A stretch of 64,000 nucleotides of DNA from Paracentrotus lividus (Eukaryota > Echinodermata > Echinoidea > Camarodonta > Echinidae). A program made the translations under genes and the position numbers. Shown here piece after piece: positions 1-48,649 of the stretch (positions are counted from its first letter, which is position 1; every line of letters starts with the position of its first letter). Under the pieces are notes generated by a model, which had not been told where the DNA came from, did not search any database, and worked only from the letters and a program-made list of their open reading frames with translations. Location of the stretch: positions 31,378,428-31,442,427 of the forward strand of contig CALNVZ010003433.1 of assembly GCA_940671915.1 (NCBI GenBank). Direction: 5' to 3'.

Positions 1-635
1 CAATGATTTAATCAATAATTGGTTCAGTCAAAATTTTGAAATTTTGCAATGATAGCAAAACATATATCTATATACATAATCAAACAAGTTAATGCCCCCA
101 TCATTGGGGCCATGCATTGTGGCCATAATTACCCCGAGTGACATTTTCAATTTGATCCTTCTTTACAGCACGACTATTGAAGATATTCAGGTGGAAGCTT
201 TTTTGTTGTGTTTGTTGGTTTCTATTGTTTCTTTTTAATCAAAATTTCAACGTTAATGATTTTAAATAATTATATCACACACCCCAAATAAAAAAGCAGA
301 CTTGTCACTTTCCAACGAACAGAATTTTGATTGTCGTACATTTTAGTCTCCCCTACCCTCAAAATTTGAAGTAAATGGCTGATTCTTTTTCATATGATAG
401 TAAGAAGAGTTTAAAATGTGTAAAAATGTATTTATCGTTGTGTAATGCAGCAAAGAATTATAAGCTCTTAAAAACAAAGGGGTCATAATTATCCCGGGGC
501 CACAATTACCCCAGTCTCCCCTACTTAAACCTAAGAAAATAAATAGTATACTTACACTTCACAATGGCAACTTACATGCATTATGTGAAATGATGTCCAT
601 GTAAGCCTACGTGTCTTTTAAACTTTTACTCCTGC
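1..635. other. AT-rich sequence, no gene seen
   Basis: No exon of the ankyrin gene could be recognised here. Two short similar stretches near 120-155 and 480-515 share the pattern ATAATTACCCCGAG / ATAATTATCCCGGG. Nothing else is supported. Confidence 0.4.
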
Positions 636-912
636 ACCCTGTTGCATAAAACTTCTAACCGGAGTTTTTTTCCGGTTAAAATCTGAAAACTCCGGTTAAA
701 GTCCAAAAACTCCGGTTACAATATTTTTCTGGATTTTTTACTGTTTTTTCCATTGCATAAAATCATACCAGAGTTTTCAAAAGTATTAATGCAATAAATT
801 TTTAGGGCGTTTTAAAACTCAGGTTGAATAACCTAAGAAATAGGTCTACATAAGCTGAGTTTTTTAACCCGAGAGAACTCGGGTTAGAAAAAAAAGTTTT
901 ATGCAACACCAC
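636..912. mobile_element. Short TIR element (MITE)
   Basis: Ends are inverted: GTTGCATAAAACT at 641-653 and AGTTTTATGCAAC at 895-907. Subterminal parts are built from CTCCGGTTA-type and GAACTCGGGTTA motifs. No coding capacity. Superfamily not assigned. Confidence 0.6.
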
Positions 913-916
913 CCTG

Positions 917-1084
917 GGGGTGTTTCATTCACAAAGCTCATCGTGTATTCTATTTTACACGCAATTGCGTTGAGCGCATTTCCTGAGCATGATCTGACCA
1001 ATGAGATGATAAGAGGTATTCACCTCATCCCAATAGGAATTTTAGTGCGAATTTAAGTCTACTTAACATTTTGTGAAACACCCC
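917..1084. mobile_element. Short TIR element (MITE)
   Basis: About 168 bp flanked by GGGGTGTTTCATTCACAAA and TTTTGTGAAACACCCC. It directly follows the preceding MITE. Confidence 0.6.
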
Positions 1085-1350
1085 GTGGTCTGAAATATTG
1101 CAATATTTTTTCGCTCTTCAGGAGCCTGTTTTATATATTTTTCTTTTTCATTCATAACCATTGTGACGTCAATAATTTCTGTATAATATTCTGAGAAGGA
1201 AAACCTGTCCCTGTTCATTTTTCAAATTAAGTAGTAAACATACCTAGCCACATTAATAGATAAGGGGGGGGTAAAAGTTCAAAGGCTATACAATTGATTT
1301 TTTTTGGAAGTGAGGATGATCAGTAAATTAAATCATCAAACTGTTTCAAT

Positions 1351-1447
1351 TTAAAAAAAAAAGACGTTTACAGGTTCCGTTGATAGTTCTCTTAAAATAA
1401 GAATGGTCATAAGAGCCAGATGAGGATAACAATTTCTTTGTGCCATG
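1351..1447 (-). CDS. Possible terminal exon of the ankyrin gene
   Basis: A good acceptor (GATCTTTTTTAG) opens a frame with the required 1-base start after exon 15. It reads MAQRNCYPHLALMTILILRE, then LSTEPVNVFFF and TAA at 1353-1351. A GTAAAC within it (1371) could instead be a donor. The peptide has no ankyrin signature and I see no AATAAA just downstream, so the case rests on phase, acceptor and stop only. Confidence 0.3.
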
Positions 1448-1949
1448 CTAAAAAAGATCTGCCCACAGGTCGTGATATAATATAAACTATTTGATATAAA
1501 TACTCCGTGTAAAACTGCCTATAATTAAATATTTACTACGTATGCGGAATAAAGCTGCATTGTTAAACTTCTTTGCACAATAAAGGACTAAATCTGGAAC
1601 AGAACAGATTACTCCGGCGCCCTCATCTTGGCACCCTCGGTCATTATTTATTTGAGAGTAGTATCAAAGAAGCCTGTAAACAATTTATGGAGAAATATGA
1701 CAGAGTTTCATGATTTCAGTTACTGTTCATTCCTCAACTCCCAATCGTAAGTTTTGTAGCATTTGTTAGAAATGACCGGGTCTAATTATGTGCTTGTTCT
1801 TAGGAATTAAAAGTGCTTCCTTAGAATAATCCAAAAATTATCTAAAAAACTATGCTTACGAATATAAGTCGAGAAATGTACAGATAGATAGCTAATTATG
1901 CACGAATTTTAGCTAGGATCCAATATTTATGAATAAGGACAATTTGATT

Positions 1950-2026
1950 CGTTTTCGTTTTTGTTTTGTTTTGTTTGTTTTGTTTTGTTTTGTTTTGTTT
2001 TTTTTTTGTTTTTCTTTTTTTTTTTT

Positions 2027-2062
<36 letters not shown>

Positions 2063-2076
2063 TTTTTTTTTTTTTG
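1950..2076. repeat. T/G-rich low-complexity tract
   Basis: TTTTG repeats followed by long T runs, placed a few bases downstream of the exon 15 donor on the minus strand. Open frames through it on both strands are artefacts. Confidence 0.9.
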
Positions 2077-2083
2077 CTCTTAC

Positions 2084-40447
<38,364 letters not shown>

Positions 40448-40525
40448 CTTTCAAGAGACCACCTCAACAGAGGACGGTCAAAAAGTGAGCAAGCTCGTGA
40501 AATGCACTTCGGTAATATAACTTCG
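40448..40525 (-). promoter_or_regulatory. Probable 5' UTR and possible core promoter of the ankyrin gene
   Basis: Upstream of the ATG the minus strand carries an AT-rich GTTATATTACC element about 65 nt before the start codon, which could act as a TATA-like box. No initiator can be assigned from sequence alone, and an upstream non-coding exon cannot be excluded. Confidence 0.2.
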
Positions 40526-41149
40526 TTATGTATAGAGTTGGTTGTCTTATCACCAATAACATGATAACATCGTTTACAAATTCACTATAATATCATATTT
40601 ATAGCATATTTCCAGGTAATAGCACGATTTCAATTGAATATCAAGCTAATAAAATGGGCCAACGACCAATACAATGACATGCTGATAAGTTCAGCTCTTA
40701 CCTTTTCCATATCGTTTATTATTGAACTGTTTGTACAAACTATCATTATTTATTATATCAACAAATTATTCCAAGTATAGACTACTCATGAAGATAAACG
40801 TATTTCAACATTATTTTGTAATATCTCATATTTACCTTTCCAGTCTTGATTGGACTTTGGACATTAATTACCAACATGACCTCAAAAGAACTGAACGATG
40901 TTTACCATTTCTTAAACATGTTTGTACTGGTTTGTCCATTTGGTGATCCCTAGTTTAACTTACACCGTAACTGTATTTATGGTGTTTCACCATCTTGTAT
41001 TTTTAAAGTAGATATAAGTGCTATTTAATTTTGCTTGTAAACATTTTTCTAAGTATGGATTAGATGGAAGACAACTATTGGTATACTGAATATATTTGAA
41101 GTAATCAACTAAAGCGTCTTGCAACCTCCATAGTTCCAAAGATAACACA

Positions 41150-41510
41150 TTGTTGAAATATCCTTCTGGAAAATCAAAGCCTACCTTGATCTCCCAAACT
41201 ATGGAACACGACTACTTTCTATCGCCCACAGTTGATATGTTGAAAACTAATCTAAAGACTTATCTTCTTAGTAATATTTTTTGAAATGTATGCAGGCGCG
41301 GATCCAAGAAAATCGAATTGAATGCATTTCGGGGGTCCAATTGTCTGGGGACAAAGGCAGCTCTGTTATGTTTACGCATGGGCCCGGTAAGTTCATTGCG
41401 TGACTCCGGTCTGCGTCCGCTACAACTGGTATGATTTAGCTTTTGTTCTGCGCAGAAGAATATATTATTATGATGGCTGCGGAATATAAATGCGCTTTAT
41501 TATTATTATA
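41150..41510 (+). mobile_element. CR1/L2-type LINE 3' fragment
   Basis: Plus strand encodes MLKTNLKTYLLSNIF and stop near 41240-41285, matching the C-terminus of the LINE at 24.6 kb (KSNLKTFLFVKAY). It continues to ATGCGCTTTATTATTATTAT at about 41489. It is interrupted by 131-bp repeat copy B. Confidence 0.65.
41293..41423. repeat. 131-bp dispersed repeat, copy B
   Basis: Same length and orientation as copy A with a few mismatches (for example GGGGGTCC for GGGGGCCC). Located upstream of the ankyrin gene start, so the pair brackets exon 1. Confidence 0.85.
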
Positions 41511-41535
41511 TTAGCTGAATTACACTGAAAACCTA

Positions 41536-43092
41536 CCCAACTAACAAACGGACGTTTTATAAACGTTTATAAAACGTTCCGAATGGGTTTTTTGGACGTT
41601 TTGTAAAAACGTTTTATGGACTTAAAAATGTGGTAGGTTTTAGACGTTTTAAAAACGTTTCATTGGACGTTTTAAAAACAGTTTTTAAACGTTAAAAGAA
41701 CCAAAAAAAACCTTTAAAAACCTTTCGGAAGCTCTAGACGTAAAAAAAAACCTTTTGAAAACGTTTTAAATATATTGTGGATGTTGTTAGAACATGCAGA
41801 AAACCTTTAAGAAACGTCTGGAACGTTCTTAAAACGTTTTTAAAACGTTTTAAAACGTTTTTAAAACCTTGAAATGTAATACAAAACGTTTTAAGAACGT
41901 CTAGAAAACCTTTAAAACACCTTTAGAAACCTCTTAAAAACTTGTGAAAACAATATAATAAATACAAATATGTTTCATGCACCTCAAACCCTTGGCCACC
42001 ATTTGTGGAATGGCACTTTAGAGTGAGGTGTCTCCAATCCAAATCATGCTTAAAAGTAGACTTTGCTGGATATCATTAGGATTTAACACTGTATGATGCT
42101 CCAGAAAATTTATAGTTTATTGAAAGTATCGTTTGTGATGGTTAGTTTTTAATTTATTTGTTATGTTTGTACATTTTAATATTTTTTTATATTTATGTGT
42201 GTTTCAGAACAATATTACAATAAAATGAAACACCAAATAATGAATTTATAACTGTTAAATGGAAATAATTTCAAAAAACACGTTTATTTCGATATGTCTA
42301 ACGTATTATATGCTAATCACCTTCTCATTTTCATAAGGTCCCATTTGGACGAATAAAAAACGTTCATAAAACGTTTAATAAAATAAGTCTCATTATAAGG
42401 TTCAATTTTGTGAACGTTTTGATTAAAAGGTTACATTTTGTAACGTTCTGAAAACATTATGTGTTTGCTGGGATGGCGTCATTGATCAATCCTCGGTGCG
42501 CATCCTCGTTCGTTGATGTGTAAAGATCGTCGTATGTGAAATGATTTGAAATTACCGGTAATAAAATTGAGTATGTAAAATCATTAAAAATATTTTATTG
42601 TTATGTATTTTTTTTTTTTTAATGAATCCTATATATACCCATATATAATGAAACAAACAAATCTCGTTTTCAATATAGAAATCGCCTATAGTATTTTAGT
42701 GATCTGTGTTTTTATTTGTTTTTATTTAGTTGCACGTAGAAAACATAGTGATCACTTCTGGTATTTGTTTTTAAAAGTTCTAAGTTAATCGATTTATTGA
42801 ACTGGACGTATATAAAACGTTCTGTAAAAGTTATGTACAAAACGTCCACAAACGTTTTGTAAAGGTCCTATATCAAACGTTTTGTAAACGTCCTATAGAA
42901 AACGTTCAATTTTGTAACGTCCAAAAAACGTTTTTTAAACGTTCTAAAAAAAAACCTAAACTTTGACATAAATGAGAAGTCCAAACTTTAACGTTTTATA
43001 AACGTTTTAAAAACGTTCATTTAGGACGAAGACGTACAGGACCTAGAAAAAACGTTTTGAAAACGTTCTGAAAACGTTCTGTGTTTGCTGGG
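41536..43092. mobile_element. TA-flanked element built of ACGTTTT motifs, nested in copy 4
   Basis: Inserted at CACTGAAAACC-TA, with the second TA at 43093. Ends CCCAACTAACAAAC and GTGTTTGCTGGG are roughly inverted. Both arms are dense in AAAACGTTTT and GTTTATAAAACGTT motifs; the centre (about 41940-42770) is plain AT-rich. No transposase. Confidence 0.75.
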
Positions 43093-43537
43093 TAACCTCG
43101 TCCGTCAATGGACCGACTAGCTTTAAAGCTAGTCGGTCAAGACGGACTAGTTTTAAAGCTAGTCTGTCATGTTAGTCCGTCGAGACGGACTAGCACACAA
43201 CTGAATCTACATCTCTCAACTCGACGGACGAGCTTTAAAGCTTTAAAGCTTTAAAGCTCGTCCGTCGAGCTTGATGCTAGTCCGTCGACGTGACCGACTA
43301 GGTCAAATAAAAGTAGGTAGGTAGGACAGTTTACCAATTAAAATGACTGACTAGTCATGACTGACTAGCATAATCAAGTTGATACATTTGAAACAAAAAT
43401 TTTTTTGGCTTGACAATCTGAAAGCTTACGAGACATAACATCTATTATGACAAGTATGCAATTCACGAGTACCGGTAGATTCCAAATATTGTGCTCCATT
43501 TTTCAGTTACAGGCTAATTGAATACCTTGTTACTATA

Positions 43538-44675
43538 CAGTGCGTCCCAAAAAGAACTATACACTTTTGAAAGGGCTGCCAAATAAAAAATATATGATTT
43601 TAGGTAATGAAATTTACATGTATGGAAAGCTCATTATCCCAAATTTCATATCACATCAAAAACTCCGAAAATAAGTCATGCATGAATGAGCAGCGTTCAC
43701 TTTTGTAAAGGGTATGTATTGTATAGGGTATGTATTTCCTATTGTTGCATTGTAACTTTCCAAGGTATATTTAATGAGGTCCTTCAGTGGTGTGTTTAAT
43801 CTCTCTCTCTCTTCCTTTTCTCTCCCTCCCTCTTTCTCTCTATCTCTCTCTCTCTCTCTTTGTCTTCCTCCCTCTCTCCCTCTCTCTTCTTTCTTTCTCT
43901 CCGTCTCCCTCCGTCTTTCTCTATCTATCTCTCTCTTTTTGCATGGGTGTGTTTTGACCATTCATATTCATTGGTTTCTACTCAAAATATTCTGACTACC
44001 TCCTCGCATCTTTTTTTTTTTTTTTTTTTGGGGGGGGGGGTTAAACATCAGTGACAATTACTGTAAGATTGTCTAAACTTCTACTTGAATTACTTAATAT
44101 CCAGGTGGGATTATGTAAATTGAATCTCTAAAAAAATGTTTGTTGGGAAAAAAAAAGAACATCACTGATGTTAGACATTCAGACAATCCAAAAGATCATG
44201 AAAACGATATCAAAACTGATCAAAAATCTTACCCTGCATCTCACCTGTTCTGCACCCCATCCTGACTACCACTAACACCACTGAAGAAACCTTGGAAAGT
44301 TACAATGCAACAATAGGAAATACATATTCCTGTTCACTCATGCATGAAAAGTAATCCCCAATTCCACAAACTTCACTTAGCAAACCCCAACTCATCATAA
44401 TTGATCAGTAATTCTGCATATCATCCCCAATTCCATAAGCTCCAAATGACTTTCCTCATACAAATTGGTATGGCAATTCCTGCGCACCCTAATTCCATAC
44501 CCTTTACAAAAGTGAACGCTGCTCATTCATGCATGACTTATTTTCAGAGTTTTTGATGTCATATGAAATTTGGGATAATGAGCTTTCCTTACATGTAAAT
44601 TTCATTACCTAAAAAAAATATTCTTTTTATTTGGCAGCCATTTCAAAAGTGTATAGTTCTTTTTGGGACGCACTG
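43538..44675. mobile_element. Tc1/mariner-type TIR element nested in copy 4
   Basis: CAGTGCGTCCCAAAAAGAAC to GTTCTTTTTGGGACGCACTG, with TA on each side. 1138 bp; subterminal arms are mirrored (GTGAACGCTGCTCATTCATG near 44512 and its inverse near 43681). A (CT)n tract lies at 43798-43940. Confidence 0.85.
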
Positions 44676-46216
44676 TAGAACTCAAGAACCCGGTATTTGT
44701 TTACAGATTGCTGGTGAATGCCCGGCTTAGCAACAACAGTGAATAGAAGTTGGATACAATCAACATTCTCAAACAAAGGTTGTTTTTGGCTTGACAATCT
44801 GAGAGCTTACGATTGCAGACATAACATCAATCATGAAAAGTATGCCATTCACGAGTAGGTTAGAACTATTGTTCCATTCTTTAATTACTTTTTTAATTGA
44901 ATACTTCGTTACTATAGAACCCATGAGATGTCAATTCTTATAGATTGCTGGTGAATGCCCGGCTTAGCAACATCAGTGAATAGAAGGTGGCACAATTGAT
45001 TGAATAACATGCGCATTTCAAAAAGGACATCGCTATTAGTTGCGTTATTTGTATGTGAATTCCATTTAATGAGCAAACTGTACAGAATCGCAGACACGAT
45101 ATAGCCCGTAAAGCTTAAGATTTTGATTATAATGGCGATCTCCTTCGAGCGACATGACTGTGTGAGTACTCTTTTTAATTCCTTATGTTTCAGTTCACAG
45201 ATAGCGTTATTTTTTCACATAGATTAATGCTATAATCACCAACGTGAAAAATTATGTCTTGCCAAATCAATTTATAAATTGTGTGTATTTACAACGATAA
45301 TAAGAATCACTTTAAATTATGAAAATCGAAATTTAATTCTAATAATAAATATAGGCGCCACTTTTCTTTCAGATTACTTGTATCTGAAAGAAAAGAATAT
45401 TGGATTAGAGGCACGACTTTGGGATTCTGAAGTGGCTCTCAAGGATAAGTGTATAGGCCGAAAATGCAAAAGCAGGTAAGCCTACAACAAAAAGTACTGA
45501 TGATGCAAGCCATGGCGGCGACCCCTGGGCCCCTTGCCCCATTTTGATAATTGTTATAAAGTTAACTAATTGTGCCTCCTATATTAATTTCTGTCTTCTG
45601 ATTTATATCATCATAATAAAATGTTTTTTGCTCGAATTCTTGTGACAAAATGCATGTTTTTTAATCGTATCTTTAAAATGTCTTCTAATATTTCAGATTT
45701 GACGTCTCTGACAAGCTGGTGAAGCTGCATTAACCTCGTCCGTCATGCTAGTCTGTCACGACACCAGCAAGAACATCGCGGCAGAAAAGCGTGACGGACT
45801 AGCTTTTACACCATGACCGACTAGCTGTAAAGCTAGTCCTGCTCAAAAGCTCATCAGTCTGGGCATCACTACGACTAGCTTTTATGCTAGTCCGTCAAAC
45901 CAGTCGGTCACGACGGACGAGCTTTAAAATTAGTCTGTCGTGACCGACTAGCTTTAAAGCTAGTCTGTCATGACCGACTAGCTTTTTGGAAAGCTAGTCC
46001 GTCGTGACCGACGAGCATTAAAACTAGTCCGTCTTGACGGACTAACTTTCAAGCTCGTCCGTAGAGACGGACGAGTTTTAAATCTAGTCCGTAATAACCG
46101 GGTTATGTTAAAGGAAAGCTAGTCCGTCGTGACCGACTAGCTTTAAAGGTAGTCAGTCTGGGCATCACTACGACTAGCTTTAAAGCTAGTCGGTCTACCC
46201 GTTTAGGTTTTCAGTG

Positions 46217-47301
46217 TAGCTATCCAATAATTCATCACTTATAATCGTATGCACAAGTGCATTTTTTGTGTTGTTTTTATTACTGTTATTTAGAAAAGGC
46301 ACTACATTGCAATAACATATATTCAAAATGTGAAGCTGAGTAAAAGGGCTTTTGTTTTGGTTATAATGTTTAGGATTTTGACTTTATAACCGGGTTAAGG
46401 ATTTGGTTTCAGAGGTCCCATCAGAGCTGTCCGGTGGTCTCCTAGCACTTAAGCTTCTTTTTGATCATTTTAGCAACTACATCATTTTGATGTCTGTTTA
46501 TCTTGTTTTATTTCATTATGTAATTTTACCTGATTATACTGTATTAGTATTTAAATGATATGTTCATATTTATATATTCATGTACATTATGCTTATTATG
46601 TTGTTAAAAAAAACTTGAAATATTATTATTTTTAGGGGGTAGGGTCTTGTGGGGTTCTTATTCCAATTATTAAAGGTATCATGATAAAAAGATTACATTG
46701 CACTTCTATTCAAGGTATATAATAATGATCTTAAAAATTGGCCCACTACTGCTATATAATATGCAACCTCTGTCGCCCAACGGGAAAGCGCAGTATCTAC
46801 AATTCTAACATTCTGAGATATCTACGATTTAAGAATAGTTATTTTAATGTATAATGAGATCCCATCCATCAGGTCCATGGGACTTTATTACAGCAAAGGT
46901 TGAATATATGACATTTCTTTCGTTTTCTTTTAACTTTGATAAAATGTAGATATTTTAGTTCCCCGAGGAAAAACACAATATCTACAAAAGCAGATTTAAT
47001 TTGCTCAGATCTCAGCAGTGGATTTATTTATTGCAATAAAACTTGACTCAAATAAAGTGTATTCTACAGTCTACAAGTATGCATATTAAGAACTTTTAGA
47101 TATTCAATATATTTCATTAAATATGCAAATTATTTGTATACATGTATTTCGTTCTTTTTCTGCACCATTTCCTGGCAATTCCTTTGCTTCTGTTTACCTT
47201 TTTAAAGGTTTTGAACCTTTCAGCCAAAAAGTGAAAAATAATTGACTTTCCTCATTTCATAATTAATTTATTGTAAATTTGTTGTCGGTTACGCGTGCGA
47301 C
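46217..47301. other. Intergenic AT-rich, nothing recognised
   Basis: No frame, RNA gene or bounded repeat stands out. Confidence 0.5.
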
Positions 47302-47464
47302 AAAATGTAAAAGTAGCTTTGACTTGCACCTAGCATTAAAAATTTCTTTTAATGCTAGGTGCAAGTCAAAGCTACTTTTACATTTTTGATTTCGGTAACA
47401 TTCCGCCTTTGATTCCAAGGACATTTAATGTCCTTGGAATCAAAGGCGGAATGTTACCGAAATC
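47302..47464. repeat. Two adjacent near-perfect hairpins
   Basis: Hairpin 1: arms 47302-47341 and 47347-47386, 40 bp with a 5-nt loop, arm containing GACTTGCACCTAGCATT. Hairpin 2: arms 47388-47425 and 47427-47464, 38 bp with a 1-nt centre, arm containing CATTCCGCCTTTGATTCC. One base separates them. Confidence 0.9.
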
Positions 47465-47761
47465 ATCCGTTGCAGTCAGCGCTTTACGCCCTCTATTTAT
47501 TTTATATATCTACTTATTTATAGCTTTATTTACGCAGGGTAGCATTGTCAGTTACAAAAGTGCTTACAAAACTGCGGCTCTGCATGACCGAATAACATTC
47601 AATTTGTTATAATTGCCAGTGAACTATATACATTTGGGATAACTTAAAAGAGTTATTCAAAAATAAACAATTTCATTATTATCTAACCAATCAAACATTA
47701 GATTTTAAAAAGAAAAGAAGTCGAATGCGAGAGAAATATATATTAATTTGAAACGTTTTAA

Positions 47762-48457
47762 CCCTAATTGGACTGGGGGGCCTACAAGGCCCCCCTCCCT
47801 AGAAATTTTTCGCGATAAATTTTTAACGCAAGAAGCTGTGACTTTGAAGTCTTGCGCATATTTTAAGCCCATATTTGCGACGCCCGGGTACCTGGTTCGC
47901 GAATTACCCGTAATTTTGTAACCGTGCATCAGACCCAAAATTGCTCCAAAACGTGATTTCATGTACCAAGTCAATGCAAATTGTATTTTAGCTAGAATTC
48001 GTAAATGAGTGATTAATTTCGCTTTCATATATTAAAAAAATACTTTGATTTGCTGCTATTTATGACAGAAATAATGTAGCCGACAATTTTCATCGAAAAA
48101 ACAATAAAAATAAAAAGGTAAAAAAAAACTAAGAAATTCAAAAAACAATAGAATACGTAAAAAATCAATACCGGATTTTTTTTCAAGTACAATTGATAGG
48201 AATGTTATAAAGAACATTCACACCAAATATTGACATACTAGGAGCTATTTAATGAATTAGAGCAAAAAGTATGATTTCATGCATAAATTAGCATAATTAA
48301 TTAACTAAAAATAAATTTGAATAATTTTTTAACAATGAAGTATAGGATTCTGTAGATTACGTCATGGGTGACCTGTGTGTCGGTTTTCATCGCGATCGCG
48401 CGATCAACAGCCGAGATCTGAAGGGGGGCCTTTTAAGATACCCCAGTCTAATTAGGG
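47762..48457. mobile_element. piggyBac-like MITE, TTAA flanks
   Basis: TTAA on both sides. Left end CCCTAATTGGACTGGGGGGC, right end CCCCAGTCTAATTAGGG, with GGGGGGCC blocks subterminal and a CGCGATCGCGCGATCAACAG segment near the right end. 696 bp; no transposase frame. Confidence 0.75.
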
Positions 48458-48508
48458 TTAAACACACATGTATATTATTCTTAACCCCCTCCCCCCCAAA
48501 AAAAAAAA

Positions 48509-48640
48509 TAATAATAATAAATAAATAAAATAAAATAAATAAATAAATAAATAAATAGATAAATAAATAAATAAATAAATAAATAAAATAAATAAATAAA
48601 TAAATAAATAAATGAAATAAATAAATAAATAAATAAAATT
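48509..48640. repeat. (AAAT)n microsatellite
   Basis: ATAA/AAATA repeats with few interruptions. Confidence 0.95.
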
Positions 48641-48649
48641 TATAAAAAA

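Larger units (their letters stand above)
41523..46216. mobile_element. CTAGTC fold-back element, copy 4 (with two nested insertions)
   Basis: CACTGAAAACCTA at the left and TAGGTTTTCAGTG at the right. CTAGTC arrays lie at 43093-43330 and 45730-46200, and the unique centre (TGCCCGGCTTAGCAAC) at about 44700-45000. Removing the nested insertions at 41536-43092 and 43538-44675 leaves about 2 kb, the family length. A centre part (45130-45520) also matches 6170-6590 of copy 2. Confidence 0.75.

Noticed and set aside
47352-47612. 86-codon frame over the double hairpin
   Set aside because: Open only because the hairpins are palindromic; no domain or splice context.
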